A DNA stretch of 64,000 bases. It comes from CAVWZH01 sp963765285. Its GTDB lineage: Bacteria; Acidobacteriota; Terriglobia; Terriglobales; Acidobacteriaceae. The stretch spans positions 1-64,000 of the forward strand of contig CAVXVR010000006.1 of assembly GCA_963765285.1 (NCBI GenBank). The letters run 5' to 3'. The notes beneath the pieces were generated by a model. The model was not told the DNA's origin. It did not search any database and saw nothing but the letters and a program-made list of their open reading frames with translations. Both the position numbers and the translations under genes were made by a program. Each line of letters starts with the position of its first letter. The first letter of the stretch is position 1. This document shows positions 33,846 to 42,031 of this stretch, piece after piece.

Positions 33846-34964
33846 TCAAGCCGCCAAAGCTTCCGCCTTCATCAGGCCTTCGTAGAGACGCAGATACTGA
33901 TCAATCATGCGGTGGGCGGTGAAGCATTCGCGGGCGCGTTGATAGGCACGGTTGCCATATCCCTGGCAAAGGTCGCGATGTTCGCTGAGCCGCTGAATGA
34001 CGGTCGCCAGGCTGCTGGCATCGTTGGCACGAAAATAGAGCGCGGCATCGCCCCAAAGTTCACGCATCGAGGGAATGTCGTTGGCCACGATTGCACAGCG
34101 GGAAAGCGCAGCCTCCAGCGCGCTCATGCTGAAGGGTTCATAGCGCGACGTGGCGGCATAGATCGCGGCCTTGCTGTAGAGCGAGCGTAACTGGGCCTCC
34201 GTCTGTGGGCCTTTCAGGGCGATCTTCGTCGTATCGAGCGCAAGCTTGACGTCAGCGCGAATCGGGACCTGTGGAGGAGGAACCGGCGAATCTGCGCCCA
34301 CAATGCAAACCGGGAGCGGGTGCTCGTGCTGGGTCAGCAATGACACTTGCTTGCCGGCATCCCACAAACGCCCCACCGCCAGGACCGATTCCTCCTTGGT
34401 CAGGTAGGGATTAAACAGGATAGGATTGCGTCCGTTGTAAATGACGGCCTCGCGCCGGGCCTGAGTGTAGCAATCGCGAATCGTTTCCAGCATCCAGACG
34501 CTCGGCGCCACCAGGATGCTCGCCTGCGACACGCCCCGCGTCACCACGTCGCGATACCAGCGCAGCCAGCGGCTTGCCTTCGGCTCATGGCCGTGCACCG
34601 TCTTCCACCAGCTGATCATGTCTCCGTGGGCCACTACCACTCGCGGCACATCCACGGGCAGACTGCCATAGCCCAACTGGTTCAAGTGCAGGACATCCGG
34701 CTTCAGCTCGCGGACCAGGTCGCACAGGTAAGACGACGATTCTTCGAGGTCGAACTCGCCTTCTTCCATCCAGTCGAGACGAAAGGCGGTCGGCCGGTAT
34801 TCGAGGCCGTAAAGATTTTCCATCCAGGAAGTTTGGTGCGGAAGAGGAACTTCGCCGAAGCTCACCAGGGTGACGCGCATACCGCGGGTCACCAGTCCGG
34901 TGACCAGTTCGCGGGTGTAAGTCCACACACCACTCAGCGTGTCAGCCGTGACCAGAACATGCAC
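33846..34964 (-). CDS. Glycosyltransferase family 4 (GT-B)
   Basis: 372 residues from GTG 34964 (GGGGGA six nt upstream; the listed longer frame starts without a ribosome site). N-terminal VHVLVTADTLSGVWTYTRELVTGL with the acceptor-binding Gly region; C-terminal YAATSRYEPFSMSALEAALSRC holds the E-x7-E nucleotide-sugar motif. Retaining transferase, sugar unknown, probably envelope polysaccharide. The 3' flank is the heptad array. Confidence 0.9.
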   Translation of the reverse strand: MHVLVTADTLSGVWTYTRELVTGLVTRGMRVTLVSFGEVPLPHQTSWMENLYGLEYRPTAFRLDWMEEGEFDLEESSSYLCDLVRELKPDVLHLNQLGYGSLPVDVPRVVVAHGDMISWWKTVHGHEPKASRWLRWYRDVVTRGVSQASILVAPSVWMLETIRDCYTQARREAVIYNGRNPILFNPYLTKEESVLAVGRLWDAGKQVSLLTQHEHPLPVCIVGADSPVPPPQVPIRADVKLALDTTKIALKGPQTEAQLRSLYSKAAIYAATSRYEPFSMSALEAALSRCAIVANDIPSMRELWGDAALYFRANDASSLATVIQRLSEHRDLCQGYGNRAYQRARECFTAHRMIDQYLRLYEGLMKAEALAA

Positions 34965-35169
34965 AGACAATCCCCCGGGAGCGCGCAAACTGCCGGTGGC
35001 AGGCAGCTCACGCCGAGATCTGGCGTCATTCTAGTCAAAGGGCTGGTAGGTTGACTAAGGAATTTTGGATTAAGGTGAGGGGCTGCAAAATCTTGCACAA
35101 ACGCCCGACAATGCTGTAGGTCTTACCGACATTCCGCGGATCCTAGCGCCGCATTTCGGGGCGGACCGC

Positions 35170-35658
35170 CTACGCTGGAGCGTCAAGTTTTGACCGTACC
35201 TCCTGCACCAAGTCATAGACCACGCGCATCTTAGCTTCGGCCGCTTCCTGCAGGTTAGGAACCTGCAAGGCCATTTCGCAGGACAGCAGGAGGGCCGTGA
35301 CCGATCCCTTGAGTTCGTTCCGCAGAGCCTGCTGTGCTCCCTGACGCGCCAGCTTCACCTCTTTCTTGCGTCTTTGCAGGGCGCCCCGAACTTCGCGCAC
35401 CACTCGATCCGCCTTGCTGATGGCGAAGTTCATGTATACAGGAATGGCCAAGCCGAGGCGTTCCAGCGCCATTTGGCTGTCATCGGGTTCGGTCTCTTCC
35501 AACGTTTGGTCGAACAGCACCGCCGAATATTCCTGGCTGCGCAAGAGCGTGAGTGCCTGGCGAAGACTGGGAGCCACTTGCACTCCTTCTTGTGTGGCTG
35601 CCTGGATTTCTTCCGCGCACTCGTGGACTTTTGCGACTGGCGTGACAACCAGAATCAT
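35170..35658 (-). CDS. Conserved hypothetical, receiver-like N terminus
   Basis: 162 residues. MILVVTPVAKVHECAEEIQ and SAVLFDQTLEE resemble a degenerate response-regulator receiver (phospho-acceptor position not clear), followed by a helical tail (ALQRRKKEVKLARQGAQQALRNELKG) that could mimic a dimerisation helix pair. Lies downstream of the NtrC/kinase pair on the same strand, 112 bp away, and may belong to that pathway. Function not known. Confidence 0.55.
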   Translation of the reverse strand: MILVVTPVAKVHECAEEIQAATQEGVQVAPSLRQALTLLRSQEYSAVLFDQTLEETEPDDSQMALERLGLAIPVYMNFAISKADRVVREVRGALQRRKKEVKLARQGAQQALRNELKGSVTALLLSCEMALQVPNLQEAAEAKMRVVYDLVQEVRSKLDAPA

Positions 35659-35770
35659 GGAATGTCAGTCTGCAACTTTGCCTCCAATGATCACGGATTG
35701 AAAACGCAGGCGTTATCGTGTGTCTCCAACCTTGGCCCTCCCATGGAGGGAAAATAGCCCCTGCAACCGT

Positions 35771-37177
35771 TCAAAGTTGGGAAGCATATTCCTTCAGTTT
35801 GCGGTAAAGCGTCGTCTTGCCGATTCCCAGCATGCGGGCGGCCTGCAGTTTGTCTCCGTTCAACTGCATGATGGTGTTCAGGATGGTCTGCTTCTCCAGT
35901 TCGGCCATGGGAAGAATCTTCGAGTTGCCGTTCTCTCCCACCGGTAGAATTCCGTGCCCACTGTGGATCGCGCTGGGCAAATCGCCCACCTGAATCACGG
36001 GCGCAGTAGTCATCGCACACGCTCGCTCGAGACAATTCTCCAGTTCCCGCACATTTCCCGGCCAGTCGTAAGCCAGCAACGCCCGCACGGCCTCATCACT
36101 TAAAGTCCGTTCCTGTCCCGAGGTCCGCGAGACCCGTTCGAGAAAATGGCCGGCCAGCAGCGGGATGTCCTGGCGGCGCTCGCGCAGCGGGGGAATGCGC
36201 AGGCTCAGCACATTCAAACGGAAGTACAGGTCACGCCGGAACGTGCCCTGGGCGACGGCTTGTTCCAAATCCCGATTGGTCGCGGCCAGGATCCGGACGT
36301 TGATGGCGATCCGCCGTGTGCTGCCTACTGGACGGATCTCCCGCTCTTGAATTGCCCGCAGCAGCTTGGCCTGCAGGTCCACCGGCAACTCTCCCACCTC
36401 GTCGAGAAAAACCGTGCCGCCCTCGGCGATGGCCAGCAAACCGTCGCGCGATTGCACCGCCCCGGTGAAGGCTCCTTTGACATACCCGAAAAGCTCACTT
36501 TCGATCAGGGTCGGCACCAGGGATCCGCAATCTACAGGAATGAACGGCTTATCGCGAAACGGCCCCGAGAAATGAATCGAGCGTGCGACCATCTCCTTGC
36601 CGGTCCCGCTTTCGCCCAGAATCAGCACGGGATGCGTGCTGTGCGCTGCTTTAGCGATGATGCGATACAGCTTCTCCATCTCGGGCGCACGGCCCACGAT
36701 ATTTCCGAAGCCCTGCTTTGATTTGATCTTTTCGCACAACATGCGGTTTTCCGTCTTCATCCGAAGGTGAGCCGACACACGGTCGAGCAGCAGCCGCAGC
36801 TCCTCCATGCTGAAGGGCTTGGTCATGTAGTCATAAGCCCCGTTTTTCATGGCTTGTACGGCCGATTGCACCGTGCCGTAGCCGGTCACCACAATGACGA
36901 CAGCCTCCGGCCGCCTCTCACGCAAGCGATGCAGCGCATCCAGGCCGCCCGCGCCGGGCAACTTCAGGTCGAGCAGAACGACATCGATGTTTTGCGTATC
37001 CAAAAGCCGGTACGCCTGCTCGGCGGAATCGGCGACGGACGCGTTAAAGCCGAGAGTCTGTGCGACTTCGCGGCACACTTCGCGGACGGCTCGCTCGTCG
37101 TCCACGATCATGAGATTAAGCAGATTTGCGCCCTCCAGATGAGCTGGGGCCGCAGAGACGATAGTGGCTGTAGTCAT
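35771..37177 (-). CDS. Sigma-54-dependent response regulator (NtrC family)
   Basis: 468 residues. Receiver (LMIVDDERAVREV, phospho-Asp in VVLLDLKLPG), AAA+ domain with Walker A (GESGTGKEMVARSIH), GAFTGA loop (YVKGAFTGAV) and Walker B (VFLDEVGELP), and a Fis-type HTH (DKLQAARMLGIGKTTLYRKLKEY). Activates sigma-54 RNA polymerase when phosphorylated. Its kinase starts 12 nt upstream on the same strand. No -12/-24 promoter was found in this neighbourhood by eye. Confidence 0.95.
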   Translation of the reverse strand: MTTATIVSAAPAHLEGANLLNLMIVDDERAVREVCREVAQTLGFNASVADSAEQAYRLLDTQNIDVVLLDLKLPGAGGLDALHRLRERRPEAVVIVVTGYGTVQSAVQAMKNGAYDYMTKPFSMEELRLLLDRVSAHLRMKTENRMLCEKIKSKQGFGNIVGRAPEMEKLYRIIAKAAHSTHPVLILGESGTGKEMVARSIHFSGPFRDKPFIPVDCGSLVPTLIESELFGYVKGAFTGAVQSRDGLLAIAEGGTVFLDEVGELPVDLQAKLLRAIQEREIRPVGSTRRIAINVRILAATNRDLEQAVAQGTFRRDLYFRLNVLSLRIPPLRERRQDIPLLAGHFLERVSRTSGQERTLSDEAVRALLAYDWPGNVRELENCLERACAMTTAPVIQVGDLPSAIHSGHGILPVGENGNSKILPMAELEKQTILNTIMQLNGDKLQAARMLGIGKTTLYRKLKEYASQL

Positions 37178-37188
37178 GACGGATTACC

Positions 37189-38364
37189 TCACTCCTGTTT
37201 TGGATCAACAAGGCTTGAATCAAGAAAGTCCGGATCTGCCAGGCCCGGATCAGCAATCTGTGGATCTCGCGCAACCGGCTTCGGACCTGCTGATCCATCT
37301 GAAGACAAATTCTCATCGGCGCGCGGCAGTGTGACCGTGACTCGCGTGCCCCTGCCAATCTGGCTGGCGACTTGAATGGTCCCACCCGCCTGCCTGACGA
37401 TGCTCGCAGCGGTGGCCAGTCCCAGGCCGTTGCCCTTTCCCTGCCGCTTGGTGGTGAAGAAGGGCTCGAACAGATGGGACTTGGTGTTCTCGTCCATGCC
37501 GCAACCGCTGTCCACTACGACCAACTCCACGCATTCCGCGCAGCGGCTCGCTTCCGGCATCGTGCTGCGGTTGCCGGTCTCGAACTTCAGTTGCCCGCCT
37601 TCCGGCATGGCGTCACGCGCGTTGAGCGCCAGGTTCAGGACGATCTGCTGCACCTGCCCCGGATCCATGCGCACCAAGTCAAGATCCTCAGCCAGAGATA
37701 CCGCAAGCTGAATGTTCTCCCCGATTAACCGCCTCAGCATACCCTGCATGCTGGACATCACCTGGTTCAACGACAACGCGCAAGGCTGGGCTGCCTGGGG
37801 ACGGGCCAGCGCCAGCAACTGGCGGACCAGCGACGCACCCTGCTGCCCGGCCATGCGAATTTCCTCAGCATGGTGGCGCAGGCGGCGGTCCTGAGCCAGT
37901 CCTGTGACCAGCAGGTCACCATAGAGCGTGATGGCGGTGAGCAGGTTGTTGAAATCATGCGCGACTCCGCTGACCAGGCGCCCCAGTGTCTCCATTCTTT
38001 GAGCTTCCCCCAGCGCCTGCTCCAGCCGTTTTTGCACGGTCGCGTCGCGCACCGTAATAATTTGGAAATCGGCCCCACTATCGCGAAAGTCAGCGCAAGT
38101 GGCCTGAAGACTAGCGGGCGTCGTCGAAGGATCGGCGCCAGCAGCGAGATCATCGTTGGCAATGAAATCGGATAGGCAGCGCCCATTGACCTGTATTCGA
38201 TCCGCACATCCGAAGAGCTGCGCAAACGCTGGATTGGCATAGAGCACGCGCCCATGCTCAACGATCGCGTGGCCCTCTGCGCACGCCTCGAGCGCCGCGC
38301 CGAACATCGCCGGGTCCGGAACTTCTCTTTGCGCGCGACTCTTTAGCTGAACAATGGCATTCAC
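37189..38364 (-). CDS. PAS-containing histidine kinase, cytoplasmic
   Basis: 391 residues. PAS (LEACAEGHAIVEHGRVLYANPAFAQ...), H-box GVAHDFNNLLTAITLYG, N-box IVLNLALNARDAM, G1 VVDSGCGMD, G2 GKGNGLGLATAASI. No membrane helices, so it senses an intracellular signal. The last 40 residues are an odd repeat (DPxxADP..., ending VDPKQE). Paired with the NtrC-type regulator immediately downstream. Start ATG 38364. Confidence 0.9.
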   Translation of the reverse strand: MNAIVQLKSRAQREVPDPAMFGAALEACAEGHAIVEHGRVLYANPAFAQLFGCADRIQVNGRCLSDFIANDDLAAGADPSTTPASLQATCADFRDSGADFQIITVRDATVQKRLEQALGEAQRMETLGRLVSGVAHDFNNLLTAITLYGDLLVTGLAQDRRLRHHAEEIRMAGQQGASLVRQLLALARPQAAQPCALSLNQVMSSMQGMLRRLIGENIQLAVSLAEDLDLVRMDPGQVQQIVLNLALNARDAMPEGGQLKFETGNRSTMPEASRCAECVELVVVDSGCGMDENTKSHLFEPFFTTKRQGKGNGLGLATAASIVRQAGGTIQVASQIGRGTRVTVTLPRADENLSSDGSAGPKPVARDPQIADPGLADPDFLDSSLVDPKQE

Positions 38365-38684
38365 GAAAAGAAGCCTCTCTGTATTTATTCCTCTTGGCGT
38401 CTATGCCCCTTTTGGCTTGCCCGATGAAGGAAAGCATGAGTCACCAGGGGCGTTTTGGGAAAGTCCGGAACGGGCGCAAGGACCATATCGAAAGGCTTAA
38501 CCCTTCCCGCTTCGGGAAGGACTTTGCGAGACGCCGGCCTGTTCCCCACGCCATCCATTTCGGGAAGTCTATCGAGGTGGGCAGAGGACGCTAAGGGCAG
38601 CCGTCACACTTGCGTGTGACGAAAGAACAAGGCTTACACAGGCAATTGTGGCTTCTATAGAGCGGCGAAGATACCTCGGCGTTT
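38365..38684. other. Intergenic region with two perfect hairpins
   Basis: No gene supported. Hairpins: CCTTCCC/GGGAAGG (38502-38508 with 38514-38520) and CGTCACAC/GTGTGACG (38602-38609 with 38614-38621), neither with a T tract. It may hold the kinase promoter and lipoprotein 3' end. Confidence 0.45.
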
Positions 38685-39318
38685 TCAGCTTCGCAGCGGC
38701 AGAGGATCAACCAGTCGGAAGGTCAAACGCTGGCCGGTCTCGTAGCGAATGTCGGGTTGGTCGGGGGGCAGTAGGGGGCCGCTTTTTCCCACAGACGGAA
38801 GGGATGTCCCCAGAACTGTCGGACTTCTCTTTCCGCGCGGTCCCCCTTTGGCAAAGATGCTGGAGGTTTGCAGCTCCGTGACCTTGCCATTCAGCAAAAC
38901 TGCAGTCAAGACCAGGCGCAAGTAGCCAGGTTCTCTGAGCTGTCCCGAAGGTCTCGCGTCCAGGACTTTGCCGGTGATGGTTGCGCCTTGCGGCGCCACG
39001 GTCTGCCCCTGGACGATGATGGGCTCTTCCAGTATCGCGCCAAAGGAGTCGCCGGGGCGCGAGAATGCACTCGATAAAGAGGAACTCAGCCGGACCGTGA
39101 TGGTCGTGCCGGCGGGAATCAGCGCGGGGGTGAATTCCGCAGTCGGGGAAATGCCTCTCGGATCGGCGGTACGCTCAAAGGGCAGTTGTTGCCCGGGCAG
39201 TCCCGCGCTCCCCGGTGGCTTGTGGGACGAGCTGCCGGGCGCAACCCGCGATCAGCACGAGCGGCAGCACCGCCAGCCACAGTTTGGTCGCAGATTTTGG
39301 CTTTGGCCGCTCCACCAT
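38685..39318 (-). CDS. Lipoprotein with late frame break, envelope protein
   Basis: About 210 residues if repaired. ATG 39318 (AGGA upstream) begins a lipoprotein signal with lipobox LIAGC; at 39237-39239 one extra base in CCC moves the frame, after which SSSHKPPGSAGLPGQQLPFE continues into RLSSSLSSAFSRPGDSFGA and GQTVAPQGATITGKV, ending at 38685. Repeated small beta-like segments suggest a periplasmic adhesion or TrbI/VirB10-like domain; unknown role. The frame break separates signal and mature parts, hence likely an indel error. Confidence 0.65.
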
Positions 39319-39539
39319 TCGATCCTGATGCTTTCCCTGGTCACCGGGCAAGTCGCAAGCTGTGTTCCAACTCGAGGGGTAGTCGAATCAATGGGCTAGA
39401 CGGCACGAGCCGGCATAGGTGTAGTTCTTGCCGGGCAATCTTTGCTTACCATAGAGGGAAAAGAGGACGAACCTGGCGGCCACCCAGCAGTAATGGAGGA
39501 TAGCCTCAGCGCCATTCATTATGGAACAAGATCCTTCAC

Positions 39540-39782
39540 ATGGAAGAGATCGCCTTCTCGCGCTTCAGGGCCAAGTGTTCAGCCGTCTTGGAAAGAGTGA
39601 GAAAGACTGGCCAGCCGCTCCTGGTAACCCGCTTTGGGGTGCCTGTTGCGCAGGTTGTCCCTTCGCTTGTCCCACAAAAAACCTCAACTTGGCTCGGGTC
39701 GGGAAGGGGAACCGGTCGTATCCTGGCAGATATCGTTTCTCCGGCCAGTGACGAAGGCGAGTGGGAAGTTCTGGCCGACTAG
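39540..39782 (+). CDS. Phd/YefM-family antitoxin, no toxin alongside
   Basis: 80 residues. EEIAFSRFRAKCSAVLERVRKTGQPLLVTRFGVPVAQVVP is the Phd/YefM N-terminal DNA-binding fold, and WLGSGRGTGRILADIVSP is the C-terminal toxin-binding tail typical of antitoxins paired with PIN or Doc/RelE toxins. No toxin ORF follows before 39889 and none precedes, so it is an orphan here. Start ATG 39540; ribosome site weak. Confidence 0.8.
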   Translation: MEEIAFSRFRAKCSAVLERVRKTGQPLLVTRFGVPVAQVVPSLVPQKTSTWLGSGRGTGRILADIVSPASDEGEWEVLAD

Positions 39783-39832
39783 GGCCTTCTCTGGCCGAGT
39801 CCCCAATCGGTGATCCGCATCGAGGAACAAAG

Positions 39833-39861
39833 AAAAACCACGGAGATTTGCATCTCCGTGG
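39833..39861 (-). terminator. Intrinsic terminator of the beta-propeller gene
   Basis: Perfect 10-bp stem CCACGGAGAT (39838-39847) with ATCTCCGTGG (39852-39861), 4-nt loop, followed on the minus strand by TTTTT (complement of 39833-39837). Confidence 0.88.
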
Positions 39862-39888
39862 TGGTTTGAACTTCACAAAATGCTGGCT

Positions 39889-41886
39889 TCAGTGGCTGGA
39901 GTTCATCGCTGCGCTCTGGGCTTCGTTCTCCGGCTGCACGATCACGCCATCGAACGGCGTCGCGCCGATGAAACGTCCGCGCACCACACCGATGCGGCGC
40001 AGAGGATAACCGCAATCTGGTCCCCGATGCCAACTCTGGCCTCCGTCATGGCTCTGGAACACTACGCCGGTGGCGATGCTCGTGGCCAACAGTTGTTTGC
40101 CGCTGTGGTCGTAGGCGATGGAGCTGATGTTCTTATCCGGCAGCCCATTCACCATATGCTCCCACGTGGCCCCCAAATCCGAACTCCGGAAAGCGCCTTC
40201 ACGGGTCGCAACCAGAATCGTCTGCTCGGGCGTGATGGTCACTCCACGGATCGCAGTGACAAAGGAAGATAGCGGAGCCTGCTTCCAGGTGTTACCGCCA
40301 TTGCTGGAATAGAGGACGTCGGTATGGGTCGCAGCGACCAGCAGTTCTCCACTGGCCTTTACCCCGACGAAATCAGCCTTGCCCATCACCGGGCCGCCGC
40401 TCCAGCTCTTGCCCTGGTCCGAACTGCTGAACAGGCCCACCGATGTGGCCGCGAACCAGCGTTTGGGCAGAAGCTCAAGGTCGTTGACTCGCGCGTCTAA
40501 AGCAGAGGTGGCGTGCGCCGAGATCGTGACCTTGCGGCGTCCGCTTTTGGCGGGCAGAGTCTTCTCGTTGACGATGTTGTTGATCGGCCGCCATTGCGAA
40601 CCGTTGCGCTCCAGCATAAAGATGCCGCGGTTGGTGCCGGCAACCAGAACGCCATTGTTGGTCTGTTCGAGAGCGAAGACGTCTCGGCCTCCGAGGCCCG
40701 TGCTCTTCTGGAGCCAGTGTTGGCCACCGTCGCGGGTGGCGAACACGCCGCCAAATTCCCGGTCATTGACCACGCCGACCAACAGGTTATCGGGATCGTT
40801 CTTGTCGGCCAGAATAGAACTGACATAACGATGCGAGTAACCGTGGTTCGAAGCAGTCCAGGTTGTGGCGCCGTCTTCGCTAGCCAGAACGCCGCTGCGG
40901 TCGGTCGCCAGCAGAACCCGGTTCGAGTTGCGCGGATCGATCAACACATCGTTGACCACCACTTCAGAGTTGCTGACGTGTTTCCAGGTCTTTCCGGAAT
41001 CGGTCGTCTTCCACAGGCCTTCGGTGGTCCCCGCGTAGACGGTCTGGGTGTTGGTCGGATCCTGCTTCAGAACACGCGTGCGGCGTGCCGAAAACGGAAT
41101 GCCCTGTAGCTTGTGAAACAGATCGCCTGCGCTTTCGCTCTTGTAGATTCCAGAACACGCGCTGGCAAATACTACGGAAGGATTGCTTGAATCCACGATA
41201 ACCGAGAAAACGTCCGAGTCATCGATCATGCCCTTGTTGATGTGGTGCCAGTTCGCGCCACCATCGTCGGTCTTCCAGGCCAGGTGCCAGGTGCCGGCAT
41301 AAACAATGTCAGGATTGGTCGGGTCAATGGCCACTGACTCGATGTTCTTGATTTCGCCGTGATTAAGCGGAGAGATTCGCTCCCAGTTGTTGCCGCCGTC
41401 CCGGCTGCGGTAAATCCCATCGAGTGCGCCCGCCACTAAGACCTTGGGGTCCGAGGCTGAAACCGCCATGGCGCGGACAGACTTGCCATGCATCGCAGGA
41501 AGTGCGTCCCAGTTTTTCCCTGCGTCGTGGGTGCGGAAAATGTCGCCCGCCTGCTGGTTTTCCACGCTCCACGCGGACACAAACATGTGCTTGGGATTCT
41601 TTGCATCGATCGCGATGTGGTCGAGCACATAGTCGTCACTGTCGCCCAAGTGCGCGAACCGCGACCAGTTGTGACCGGCGTCGATCGAAAGAAAAATAGT
41701 CCCTGTGCTGGTGCCGATAAAGATGTGATCCGGATTTTGTGGATCATAGGCCAGGCTGCGTACGTCTCCGCCATCCGGCCCCAAAACCGCCCATTGTCCC
41801 GCCCACGCGCCCGCGACGCAGAGGAACAGGAAGATACATGCCATCAATGACTTACGAGAAACTGATCCAATCCCACTTGTGCTCAT
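39889..41886 (-). CDS. Secreted Asp-box (BNR/sortilin-like) beta-propeller protein
   Basis: 665 residues from ATG 41886. Signal peptide (SLMACIFLFLCVAGAWA), then about a dozen Asp-box repeats of the type S-x-D-x-G-x-x-W (SIDAGHNW, RTHDAGKNW, RSRDGGNNW, KTDDGGANW, KTTDSGKTW, ASEDGATTW, ATRDGGQHW, SSSDQGKSW, SSDLGATW). This is the sialidase/sortilin/plant photosystem-stability-type propeller, often a binding scaffold rather than an enzyme. No catalytic domain or anchor seen. Own promoter not clear; terminated at 39833-39861. Confidence 0.9.
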   Translation of the reverse strand: MSTSGIGSVSRKSLMACIFLFLCVAGAWAGQWAVLGPDGGDVRSLAYDPQNPDHIFIGTSTGTIFLSIDAGHNWSRFAHLGDSDDYVLDHIAIDAKNPKHMFVSAWSVENQQAGDIFRTHDAGKNWDALPAMHGKSVRAMAVSASDPKVLVAGALDGIYRSRDGGNNWERISPLNHGEIKNIESVAIDPTNPDIVYAGTWHLAWKTDDGGANWHHINKGMIDDSDVFSVIVDSSNPSVVFASACSGIYKSESAGDLFHKLQGIPFSARRTRVLKQDPTNTQTVYAGTTEGLWKTTDSGKTWKHVSNSEVVVNDVLIDPRNSNRVLLATDRSGVLASEDGATTWTASNHGYSHRYVSSILADKNDPDNLLVGVVNDREFGGVFATRDGGQHWLQKSTGLGGRDVFALEQTNNGVLVAGTNRGIFMLERNGSQWRPINNIVNEKTLPAKSGRRKVTISAHATSALDARVNDLELLPKRWFAATSVGLFSSSDQGKSWSGGPVMGKADFVGVKASGELLVAATHTDVLYSSNGGNTWKQAPLSSFVTAIRGVTITPEQTILVATREGAFRSSDLGATWEHMVNGLPDKNISSIAYDHSGKQLLATSIATGVVFQSHDGGQSWHRGPDCGYPLRRIGVVRGRFIGATPFDGVIVQPENEAQSAAMNSSH

Positions 41887-41976
41887 AATCAACTTTGCCC
41901 CTAAACGATAGAGTTCGGCTCGGCAGCTAGAGTGACAGCGTAACCAGCCCCTATCAAGTTACTTAAGGGAAGATGC

Positions 41977-42013
41977 AAAAAAGGGCCGGTCGAGCTTTAA
42001 GGTCGACCGGCCC
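41977..42013 (-). terminator. Intrinsic terminator of the OmpA-like gene
   Basis: Stem GGGCCGGTCGA (41983-41993) with TCGACCGGCCC (42003-42013), then six T on the minus strand (complement of 41977-41982). Confidence 0.92.
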
Positions 42014-42031
42014 GGGTTCCCAAGGTTACGG

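Noticed and set aside
35060..35110. Possible sigma-54 promoter with TTGCA near the NtrC genes
   Set aside because: The GG and GC dinucleotides do not have the required 10-bp separation.
38685..38999. Separate small gene downstream of the lipoprotein signal
   Set aside because: It has no ribosome site and is the natural continuation of the lipoprotein after one extra base at about 39238.
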